Origin: Stenotrophomonas bentonitica
Lineage (GTDB): Bacteria > Pseudomonadota > Gammaproteobacteria > Xanthomonadales > Xanthomonadaceae
Assembly: GCF_013185915.1 (NCBI RefSeq)
Contig: NZ_JAAZUH010000001.1
Location: forward strand, 1,364,001 to 1,428,000
DNA: 64,000 nucleotides
Direction of reading: 5' to 3'
Part shown: positions 56,936 to 64,000 of the stretch, in pieces
How positions within the stretch are numbered: position 1 is the first letter of the stretch
Layout: every line of letters begins with the position of its first letter
Position numbers and translations under genes: made by a program
Notes under the pieces: generated by a model
What the model was told of the DNA's origin: nothing
The model's input: only the letters and a program-made list of their open reading frames with translations
Database searches by the model: none

Positions 56936-57024
56936 GCAAGAATGTAAAAGTCCGGCGAGTCTAGCGCAGCCATGGTGGCGCGCGTGTCCCCCGGTTTTCC
57001 CCGCTTAGCTGGAGTTGTAACGGG

Positions 57025-59121
57025 ATGTCGACCTCCCTGGCCGATGCACGCTATTTCCTGAACCGTATGATCGGCCTGTTCCGACGCAGCCTGGCCAGCC
57101 TGCGGACACGGGGATGGCAGGCCACCTGGCAGCGGATCCGGGTGCATACCCGTGCCCTGCCCCCGCTGCAGCGCGAGCCGCTGTACCTGCCTGCCGCCAC
57201 GCCGTTCGCGCCGTTTGCGGTGCCGTACAGCGTTGAACCGCGGGTCAGCATTGTGATCCCGGTGTACAACCACGTCGCCCACACCCTGGCCTGCCTGCGC
57301 GCGTTGGCCGCGCACCCGCCGCAGGTTGCCTGCGAGATCCTGGTGGTGGATGACGGCAGCACCGATGAGACCTTGCAGTGGATGCCCCGGATCGAGGGCC
57401 TGCGCTACGAGGTACGGGCCCACAATGGCGGCTTCATCGAAGCCTGCAATGACGGCGTGGCCCGCTCGAAGGGCGACTTCGTGGTCCTGCTCAACAACGA
57501 CACGGTGCCGCAGCCGGGCTGGCTGGATGCCCTGCTGGAGACCTTCCAGCGCGTGCCCGACGCGGGGCTGGTGGGCTCGCAGCTGCTGTATCCGGACGGC
57601 CGCCTGCAGGAATCGGGCGGCGTGGTGTTCAGCGACGGCAGCGCCTGGAGCTACGGACGCTTTGAGTCGCCGGAAGATCCGCGCTACACCGCGCTACGCG
57701 ACGTGGACTACTGCTCCGGCGCCGCCGTGATGCTGCCACGCGCCCTGTGGGACGCCCTCGGCGGCCTGGACACGCGTTACCGCCCGGCCTATTACGAAGA
57801 CACCGACCTGGCCTTCGCGGTGCGTGCCGCCGGCAAGCGCGTACTGGTGCAGCCGGCCAGCCGCGTGGTGCATGACGAAGGCACCAGCAACGGCACCGAC
57901 ACCAGCACCGGGATCAAGGCCTACCAGGTGCGCAACCGCAGCGTGTTCGCGGCCAAGTGGGAACAGGTGCTGGCCGGCCACCTGGCGCCGGGCAGCGTGC
58001 CCGGCCCGGCGCTGCTGCATCGCAACCAGCGCCAGGTGCTGATTCTGGACGAACGGGTCCCGCAGCCCGACCGCGATTCCGGTTCGCTGCGCCAGTACAA
58101 CCTGATCCGCATGCTGCTGGCCGAAGGCCTGCACGTGGTATTCGTGCCGACCCTGCGCGAACACGCCGGCGCGGCCACCGAAGCGCTGCAGGAGATGGGC
58201 GTGGAAGTCTGGTACGCGCCGTTCCTGGAAGGCGTCGGCACCTGGCTGCGCGAACACGGCCCGCGATTTGCGGTGGTGATGATGGTCCGCCACCACGTGG
58301 CCAGCGAATGCCTGCCACTGCTGCGCCGTTACGCACCGCAGGCGCGGCGCGTGTTCGACACGGTCGACCTGCACTACCTGCGCGAACGCCGCGGCGCGGA
58401 ACTGGCGGGCGACGCGGCGCTGCTGCGCAACGCCGAACGCACCCGCACGCGCGAGCTGGCGGTGATGGCCGGCAGCGATGTGACCGTACTGGTCAGCGAG
58501 GCCGAACGCGTGCAGCTGCAGGTGGATGCGCCCGATGTGCAGGTGGCGCTGGTCTCCAACCTGCATGAGGTGGCCGGTGGCGGTGCCCGCTGGGAACAGC
58601 GCCGCGACCTGGTGTTCGTCGGCGGGTTCCGCCATCCGCCGAACGTGGACGCCATGCACTGGTTCATCGGTGAGGTCTTCGCGCACATCCGCGCGCAGTT
58701 GCCGGACATCCAGTTCCACTGCATCGGCGCCGACGTGCCGCCGGCGCTGCACGCGCTGGCCGCGACCCAACCCGGCGTGCAGATCCATGGCTTCGTGCCG
58801 GTAGTTACCCCCTACATGGACGAGGTCCGCATCGCGGTGGCACCGCTGCGCTTCGGTGCCGGCGTCAAGGGCAAGGTCAACCTGAGCATGGCGCACGGCC
58901 AGCCGGTGGTGGCCACCACCTGCGCGGTCGAGGGCATGCACCTGCGCGATGGCGAGGACGTGCTGGTGGCCGACGACGCCGAAGCGTTCGCCGCCGCTGT
59001 CGTGCGCCTGTATCGCGATCAAGCGCTATGGCAGCAGTTGTCGTCTGCCGGCCTGCGCAATGTCGCCGACCACTTCTCGCTGGACGCCGCACGCGAAACC
59101 GTGCGGCAGGTCTTCACCTAG
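57025..59121 (+). CDS. Two-domain glycosyltransferase (GT2 + GT4-like)
   Basis: 698 residues. The N-terminal GT-A domain (about 70-300) has SIVIPVYNHVAHTLACLRAL, ILVVDDGSTDET and LLNNDTVPQPGW, where NND is the metal-binding DXD equivalent. The C-terminal GT-B/group 1 domain (about 340-695) has FVGGFRHPPNVDAMHWF and VKGKVNLSMAHGQPVVATTCAVEGM, the donor-binding region. No transmembrane segment, so it is cytosolic. This layout suggests polymerisation of, or addition of two sugars to, a surface polysaccharide. Neither sugar can be predicted. The last 8 bp overlap the convergent oxidoreductase gene. Confidence 0.88.
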   Translation: MSTSLADARYFLNRMIGLFRRSLASLRTRGWQATWQRIRVHTRALPPLQREPLYLPAATPFAPFAVPYSVEPRVSIVIPVYNHVAHTLACLRALAAHPPQVACEILVVDDGSTDETLQWMPRIEGLRYEVRAHNGGFIEACNDGVARSKGDFVVLLNNDTVPQPGWLDALLETFQRVPDAGLVGSQLLYPDGRLQESGGVVFSDGSAWSYGRFESPEDPRYTALRDVDYCSGAAVMLPRALWDALGGLDTRYRPAYYEDTDLAFAVRAAGKRVLVQPASRVVHDEGTSNGTDTSTGIKAYQVRNRSVFAAKWEQVLAGHLAPGSVPGPALLHRNQRQVLILDERVPQPDRDSGSLRQYNLIRMLLAEGLHVVFVPTLREHAGAATEALQEMGVEVWYAPFLEGVGTWLREHGPRFAVVMMVRHHVASECLPLLRRYAPQARRVFDTVDLHYLRERRGAELAGDAALLRNAERTRTRELAVMAGSDVTVLVSEAERVQLQVDAPDVQVALVSNLHEVAGGGARWEQRRDLVFVGGFRHPPNVDAMHWFIGEVFAHIRAQLPDIQFHCIGADVPPALHALAATQPGVQIHGFVPVVTPYMDEVRIAVAPLRFGAGVKGKVNLSMAHGQPVVATTCAVEGMHLRDGEDVLVADDAEAFAAAVVRLYRDQALWQQLSSAGLRNVADHFSLDAARETVRQVFT

Positions 59122-59950
59122 GCCGCCAGGTCCCGGCGGTGGGCGCAAATGGCCGTGGACGCACGCCCAGCAGCGCGGTCAACGCGGTGTTGTCGGCAAC
59201 CAGGTCCTGCTCCAGCCGCGAGACCGGGCCGCGCGCGCGCGGCACCGTGGCCCCGAGCAGGCGCAACGCCATGCCCGGCAGGTACAGCGGCAGCGTGGCG
59301 GTGCCGATGCTGGCATGCACGCGCTGGAACATCTGCTGGTAGTCCAGGCGCTCGCCCCCGCCGATCTGCAGGGTCTGGCCCGCGGCGGCATCGCCCTGCA
59401 CGGCCGCCAGCACCGCCTGCGCGATGTCATCGGCGTGCACCGGCTGGCGCAACCCGTGCGCCATTGGAATCGGGAACACCCGGGTGCGACGGGCCCGGGC
59501 CACGATCGGGGTCAGGCTGCGGTCGACGCCGGCGCCGTACACCAGGGTCGGGCGCAGGATCGTCCACTGCATGCCCAGGCGCTCGGCCTGCGTCGCCAGG
59601 TTCCGTTCGCCCCGCTGCAGCAGCGCCACCAGCGCCTGCTCATCGGCTTGTGCCGAGCCCTGCTTGGTCAGCACGCTCATCGAACTGGTCACGATGATCT
59701 TCGCCGCCGGGGCCACGCCCTGCGTCGCCAGCCAGTCGCCCCACGCATCCAGCGGCGCGAAACTGACGATGGCCTGCAGCGGCTGCTCTGGCACCGCCAG
59801 CGCGCGCATGTCGCCCACCTGCCAGTCCACGCCCGGCTGCGCCGGCTGTGCATGCCGGCTCAACGCGCGCACCGGCAGACCTGCCGCCACAAGGCGTGGC
59901 AACAGGAAGCGGCCGATCTGGCTGGTAGCGCCTGAAACAAGAACCGTCAT
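59114..59950 (-). CDS. NAD(P)-binding oxidoreductase (atypical SDR / epimerase-like)
   Basis: 278 residues. Rossmann motif VSGATSQIGRFLLPRLV at residues 5-21. NmrA/NAD-epimerase-like sequence follows, with IIVTSSMSVLTKQGSAQAD, WTILRPTLVYGAG and the C-terminal substrate part. Tyr-x3-Lys of classical short-chain dehydrogenases is not evident, so catalysis may differ or be absent. ATG 59950 is preferred over an in-frame one seven codons upstream. Its 3' end overlaps the glycosyltransferase by 8 bp in convergent orientation. Confidence 0.8.
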   Translation of the reverse strand: MTVLVSGATSQIGRFLLPRLVAAGLPVRALSRHAQPAQPGVDWQVGDMRALAVPEQPLQAIVSFAPLDAWGDWLATQGVAPAAKIIVTSSMSVLTKQGSAQADEQALVALLQRGERNLATQAERLGMQWTILRPTLVYGAGVDRSLTPIVARARRTRVFPIPMAHGLRQPVHADDIAQAVLAAVQGDAAAGQTLQIGGGERLDYQQMFQRVHASIGTATLPLYLPGMALRLLGATVPRARGPVSRLEQDLVADNTALTALLGVRPRPFAPTAGTWRPR

Positions 59951-59986
59951 GCCGTATCCACGTTCGAACAAGCGCGCACTATAGCC

Positions 59987-61546
59987 TCAACGCAGCGCAT
60001 CGACGTCGCGCAGCCGCTGCTGCAGGGCCTGGTATTCGGCAGCCGACGAGGGAATGCCCCAGTGCGCGGCCTGCTGCAGCGCCTCCTGTGCGAACTGCAC
60101 ATCGCCGCGACCCAGCCGCTCGCTGCCGATCGCCAGCCAGCGCTGGCCCAGGCGTTGCCGCGCATCGGCCTGGGGTCCGCTGCGCGAAAGCGTCTCCCAG
60201 GCATCCAGGCAGGTCCCTGCCGCCTGCACCCGGTTTTCGCGCAGACCATCTTCAACGCACTGCCGGGCGGCCGGCATCAGGCGCACGGCCGCCGCCCGCA
60301 CGCGCCGGTCCTGCGGCGCAAGCGCCTGCATCTCACGCAGCGCGTCGTAGGCGCTGCGCCCGGGTGGGGTGAGGATGTCGCCACGGGCCTGGGCGTCGTC
60401 GAAGCGCGCCAGCAGCTCCCCCAGGGCCGGCTCGACCGACCCCGCCGGCCCCGCAGGCGCGGTCAATGCGCGCTCGGCCACCCGCGCCTGCGCCATCGAG
60501 CGTTTCGCAGCGGCCAACTGGCGCTCGGTCGCCCCCAGCGCGCGTGCCGACTTCAGCGCCTGCCCGGCCAGGTCGAAGCGGAAATCGGCGGCCTCGCGTG
60601 CGGTGGTGACGAGCAGTCCTTCAATCGCCGCCTGCCGCCCCTGCTGCGCGCCGGCGTCGTCCGGACGCGCGGCAAGCACGGTCTGGAAGGCTTCGCCGGC
60701 GGCGTCCCAGCGCTTGCGGCGCAACAGGCGCCGGCCTTCATCCAGGCGCTTTTCAAGCGCGGCGTTGAGCGCCGCCTCGCTCGCCGGCAGGTCCACATGG
60801 CCCGGGTCGAAGCCGCGCGCGCTGCGCACGCGGGTGGCGGCGGCGACCACGTCGCCCTTCACGGCCGCGGCGCGCGCCTGCTGCAGCAGGTCCGACAACG
60901 CGTCCTCGCGCCCTTCCAGTGCCCGCAGGTTGTTGGGCGCGCGGTCGAGCACCTGCTGGTAAAGCGGCAGCGCACTGTCGTCGCTGCCGACCAGGCGTTG
61001 CGCCTGCAACGCCGATTCGGCGCGCCCGAGCAGCGCACCGACACCGGCACCGCTGTTTTCATGGTCGCGCAGCCGGCGCGCCACCGCGTCGGCATCGCGC
61101 TGCGGAACCTGCAGCTCGCGCGCCAGCGCAAGCGCCCGCTCCGCCGCGGCGGTGTCGCCGGCATCCAGCGCCGCGCCGGCCTGCTGCAACGCGGCCCGGC
61201 CGGTCCGGGCCAGGCCGGCACGCGCCTGCGGCCGGTCGGTGTCCAGCGCGAGTGCGGCCTGATACCACTCGCGCGCGCCGGTGCCATCAGGTGCGCTCAG
61301 GCGTCCTGCGGCGAGCGCCCGGTCGCCGCGGTCGAGCAGCTGCTCCACCTGCGGCTCGTTCCAGAACCAGTTGGCCAGCGGACGGCCAAATGCCACCAGC
61401 AGCACGAACACCGCCACCGCCACCAGCAGCGTCCAGCGCCAGATCCGGCGCGCATGCCGGGCCTGCAGCCACCACCAGCGGCCCTCACGGCGCACGCGGC
61501 GCAGGGCGGCATGCGCGGTGTCTTCCTGGTCGGGAGAGCGGCTCAT
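59987..61546 (-). CDS. Membrane-anchored helical-repeat protein of unknown function
   Basis: 519 residues. A short cytoplasmic N-terminus with basic residues precedes one transmembrane helix (about 36-54, TLLVAVAVFVLLVAFG). An Ala/Arg/Leu-rich repeat region follows, of about 450 residues with TPR-like units (YQAALALDTDRPQARAGLARTGRAALQQAGAALDAGD...). No catalytic motif is visible. It lies 29 bp downstream of relA on the same strand, so the two are probably co-transcribed. The family seems limited to xanthomonad-like bacteria; that is my impression and not checked. Confidence 0.75.
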   Translation of the reverse strand: MSRSPDQEDTAHAALRRVRREGRWWWLQARHARRIWRWTLLVAVAVFVLLVAFGRPLANWFWNEPQVEQLLDRGDRALAAGRLSAPDGTGAREWYQAALALDTDRPQARAGLARTGRAALQQAGAALDAGDTAAAERALALARELQVPQRDADAVARRLRDHENSGAGVGALLGRAESALQAQRLVGSDDSALPLYQQVLDRAPNNLRALEGREDALSDLLQQARAAAVKGDVVAAATRVRSARGFDPGHVDLPASEAALNAALEKRLDEGRRLLRRKRWDAAGEAFQTVLAARPDDAGAQQGRQAAIEGLLVTTAREAADFRFDLAGQALKSARALGATERQLAAAKRSMAQARVAERALTAPAGPAGSVEPALGELLARFDDAQARGDILTPPGRSAYDALREMQALAPQDRRVRAAAVRLMPAARQCVEDGLRENRVQAAGTCLDAWETLSRSGPQADARQRLGQRWLAIGSERLGRGDVQFAQEALQQAAHWGIPSSAAEYQALQQRLRDVDALR

Positions 61547-61575
61547 TCCGTGAGCGTAGCGCGGGTCACGTGAGC

Positions 61576-63729
61576 TCAGCCCAGACGCCGCGCGTCACTG
61601 ACCCCGGGCAAGGCATCCAGCTTTCCGAGCAGGTTCGACAGCTGCCCGTAATCGCTCACCTTGAGCCGCAGGCGCAGGTGCGCGCGGCCGCTGTTACGGA
61701 CGTTGTCGCTGTGGATGTCCAGCACGTACGCATCTTCCTGCGCGATCAGGTTGGTGATGTCCTTGAGCAGCCAGCGCCGGTCGACCGCGTCGACCACCAC
61801 GTCGACCTCGTAACCACTGCCCGCCTGGCCCCATTCCACCGGCAGGATGCGCTGCGGACTGGTCGCCGACAGGCGTGCCAGCGCGGCGCAGTCGGTGCGG
61901 TGCACGGTCACGCCACGGGTGCGGGTGAGGTAACCGACGATCGGTTCGCCGGCCACCGGCTGGCAGCAGCGGGCCAACTGCACCAGCAGGTTGCCCACGC
62001 CCTGCACGGTGAACTTGGACTTGCCCAGGCTGTCGCGGCGCGCGGTCGGCCGTGGCAGCACCGGTGCCGCCGGCTGGGTGGCGGCCCGTTCGGCCTCCAG
62101 CAGCGCACGGCTGACCTGGTGCGGACCGGTGTCGCCGAGCGCGACCTGGATGTACAGGTCGTCCACGCTGTCGGCGTGGAACTTGCGCGTGGCGATGGAC
62201 AGGTCGGCCTGCTGCAGCCCGAGCCGCTTCAGCTCGCGGTCGAGCAGGTCACGCCCGGCCTGCACGTTGCGCGCGCGGTCGAGCTTGTGGAACCAGCCAC
62301 GCACCTTTTCGCGCGAGCGGTTGCTGGCCAGGTAGCCGTTGGACGCCAGCAGCCAGTCGCGGCGCGGGTCGGCCTCCTTGCCGGTGAGGATTTCCACGCG
62401 GTCGCCACTGCGCAGCCGGTAGGTCAACGGCACGATGCGACCGTTGACCTTGGCGCCGCGGCAGCGGTGCCCGACCATGGTGTGCACGTGGTAGGCGAAA
62501 TCCAGCGGCGTGGCGCCCTGCGGCAGGTCCATCACCTCGTCCTTGGGACTGAGCGCATAGACCCGGTCTTCGGTCAGCTCCGCATCCAGCGCGCCGGCCA
62601 GTTCGCCACTGCTGCCGTCCTGCGATTGCTCCAGCAACTGGCGCATCCAGGTGATCTTGCGGTCGAAGGCTTTCTCCGCGCCCTTGCTGCCTTCCTTGTA
62701 GCGCCAGTGCGCAGCCACGCCGAGCTCGGCCTGCGCATGCATGTCGTGGCTGCGGATCTGCACTTCGATGGTGCGCCCTTCCGGGCCGACCACGGCGGTG
62801 TGCAGCGAACGGTAGTCGTTGGCCTTGGGCCGGGCGATGTAATCGTCGAACTCGCTGGGCACCGGTGCCCACAGCGAATGCACCACGCCCAGCGCGGCGT
62901 AGCAGGCCGCCACGTCCTTGACCATCACCCGCACCGCGCGGATGTCGTACAGCTGTTCGTAGGCCAGCCGCTTCTTCTGCATCTTCCGCCAGATGCTGTA
63001 GATGTGCTTCGGACGCCCACTGACTTCGGCCTCGATGCCCTGCGCGAGCAGCTCGCGCGACAGCACCTTCTTGACGTGCTCGACGTAGCGCTCGCGTGCC
63101 AGCCGGGTTTCGTCGACTTCGCGCGCGATGCGCCGATAGGTCTCCGGCTCCAGGTGGCGGAACGCCAGGTCTTCCAGTTCCCACTTCAGCTGCCAGATGC
63201 CGAGCCGGTTGGCCAGCGGCGCATGGATGTCGCGGGTCAGCTGGGCCAGCGCACGGCGCTGTTCCTCGGGCAGGCGGTCGGCCGCGCGCATCCGCGCCAG
63301 CTGCCGGGCCAACAGGATCGGTACCACCCGCAGATCATGGATGATCGACAGCAGCAGCCGGCGCAGGCCTTCGCTGTTGCGCCCGGCGTCGCGTCCGGCA
63401 TGCAGCGCCCAGACCTGGTCGGCCGCATCCAGGCCGTCCAGCAGCCCGACCACAGCGGTCTTGTGGCTGCCCAGCGGCAACCCCTCCAGCCCGGCGCGCA
63501 GCCACGGCAGGTCGAACAGGAGCGCTGCCAGCAGCGCGCTGTCGTCGGCCGACAACAGGGCCAGCGCGTCGAGGGTGTCGCCCAGCACCGGCCACGGTGC
63601 GGCCTGGGTGTGGTCGGCGTCGTCGGCCTGCCAGCGCTGCAGCAGCGCGTCGCGCAGCACGGGGGGCAGCGCGGCGGCCGAGGGTCGGTTCAGCAGGCCA
63701 TCCAGGCCGGGGACGGAAGCGCGGTTCAC
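61576..63729 (-). CDS. relA: GTP pyrophosphokinase RelA
   Basis: 717 residues. N-terminal HD domain degenerate: the usual HDxxED motif is replaced (LLFDLPWLRAGLE), so hydrolysis is probably lost as in E. coli RelA. Synthetase domain: RPKHIYSIWRKMQKK, YDIRAVRVMV, FDDYIARPKANDYRSLHTAVVGPEGRTIEVQIRS. Then TGS (TLDFAYHVHTMVGHRCRGAKVNG-like) and a C-terminal ACT domain (about 640-717). It makes (p)ppGpp on stalled ribosomes. The start is GTG 63729; no in-frame ATG fits better. First gene of its unit. Confidence 0.94.
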   Translation of the reverse strand: MNRASVPGLDGLLNRPSAAALPPVLRDALLQRWQADDADHTQAAPWPVLGDTLDALALLSADDSALLAALLFDLPWLRAGLEGLPLGSHKTAVVGLLDGLDAADQVWALHAGRDAGRNSEGLRRLLLSIIHDLRVVPILLARQLARMRAADRLPEEQRRALAQLTRDIHAPLANRLGIWQLKWELEDLAFRHLEPETYRRIAREVDETRLARERYVEHVKKVLSRELLAQGIEAEVSGRPKHIYSIWRKMQKKRLAYEQLYDIRAVRVMVKDVAACYAALGVVHSLWAPVPSEFDDYIARPKANDYRSLHTAVVGPEGRTIEVQIRSHDMHAQAELGVAAHWRYKEGSKGAEKAFDRKITWMRQLLEQSQDGSSGELAGALDAELTEDRVYALSPKDEVMDLPQGATPLDFAYHVHTMVGHRCRGAKVNGRIVPLTYRLRSGDRVEILTGKEADPRRDWLLASNGYLASNRSREKVRGWFHKLDRARNVQAGRDLLDRELKRLGLQQADLSIATRKFHADSVDDLYIQVALGDTGPHQVSRALLEAERAATQPAAPVLPRPTARRDSLGKSKFTVQGVGNLLVQLARCCQPVAGEPIVGYLTRTRGVTVHRTDCAALARLSATSPQRILPVEWGQAGSGYEVDVVVDAVDRRWLLKDITNLIAQEDAYVLDIHSDNVRNSGRAHLRLRLKVSDYGQLSNLLGKLDALPGVSDARRLG

Positions 63730-63836
63730 AGCATCATGCAGGAAAGACAGAGAGCCCTACACTAGCGCTGCTATCGTTGGCGGACAATCACAAACGTCGC
63801 CCGTACCTGTCACCGTTCAATCCCTGGAGAGCTGCC

Positions 63837-64000
63837 ATGCGTTTTACCCGTCTGAGGTTGTTGGCCTGTGCGGCCGTCCTGCTGGGCCTTTCCGGGCCCG
63901 CGCTCGCCCAGCGCATCGTCGGCGGCGACCTGCAGCAGCAGATGTCGCCGGCGGAGTTCAAGGCCGCTGGCCTGGACAAGCTCAGCCCGACCGAACTGGC
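63837..64000 (+). CDS. Exported protein, N-terminal part (partial)
   Basis: Only 54 codons lie in the window. ATG 63837 has GGAGAGC upstream. The product starts with a signal peptide (MRFTRLRLLACAAVLLGLSGPALAQ) and continues QRIVGGDLQQQMSPAEFKAAGLDKLSPTELA, without recognisable homology. The gene continues beyond the window edge, so function and length are unknown. Divergent from relA with a 107-bp gap that may hold both promoters. Confidence 0.75.
   Translation, partial: MRFTRLRLLACAAVLLGLSGPALAQRIVGGDLQQQMSPAEFKAAGLDKLSPTEL

Overview
The window looks like chromosomal DNA of a Xanthomonadaceae gammaproteobacterium, most likely Stenotrophomonas. The evidence is the high GC content, the family-typical metX-metB-hom, pil-chp and TonB-receptor genes, and at least ten short intergenic palindromes that begin with GTAG, as in the SMAG/REP repeats described in Stenotrophomonas maltophilia. 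I see no rRNA, tRNA, CRISPR array, prophage, transposase or plasmid function. Most of the window is core genome with small intergenic repeats.

Layout. 1-8.5 kb: the 3' end of an L-serine dehydratase gene, an exported alpha/beta hydrolase, the methionine-branch operon metX-metB-hom (minus strand) behind a SAM-I (S-box) riboswitch, a divergent M23 peptidase, prfC, and a hemolysin III family protein whose 3' end is a large hairpin. 8.5-18 kb: an AsmA-like protein, a CBS-domain protein, a GtrB-like glycosyltransferase, mtgA, hslO, an exported protein of unknown function, and a large TonB-dependent receptor. 18-23 kb: a TetR regulator divergent from an alpha/beta hydrolase-fadE-DUF4442 thioesterase set. 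The TetR operators appear to sit on a promoter that would give a leaderless mRNA. 23-29.5 kb: DUF1304, a transporter, a GMC oxidoreductase, a serine hydrolase, and a histone H1-like Lys/Ala repeat protein with a 731-bp upstream gap.

29.5-37.3 kb: gcvH and gcvT, NfeD/SPFH, and the minus-strand genes nudE-cysQ-mazG-ynfA, which overlap or lie close together. These are divergent from bioA-rsmE. 37.3-51.1 kb: the twitching-motility chemosensory operon pilG-pilH-pilI-pilJ-chpA-chpB-chpC (minus), divergent from gshB-tonB. The order matches the Pseudomonas aeruginosa tonB3-gshB-pilGHIJ locus, but no pilK methyltransferase gene is present and the CheB-like ChpB has lost its catalytic triad. 51.2-64 kb: tsaB, a YoaA/DinG helicase, a lipoprotein, mrcB (PBP1b), a two-domain glycosyltransferase, an NAD(P)-binding oxidoreductase, a membrane-anchored repeat protein, relA, and the start of an exported protein.

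The genes cover amino-acid and one-carbon metabolism (metX/metB/hom, gcvT/H, sda), cell-wall synthesis (mtgA, mrcB, M23), stress and housekeeping (hslO, relA, mazG, nudE, tsaB, prfC), surface motility (pil-chp) and nutrient uptake (TonB receptor, TonB). The points most worth following up are the riboswitch, the leaderless TetR-controlled promoter, the combined loss of methylation and demethylation in the Pil-Chp pathway, and GTAG repeats that supply stop codons for neighbouring genes.
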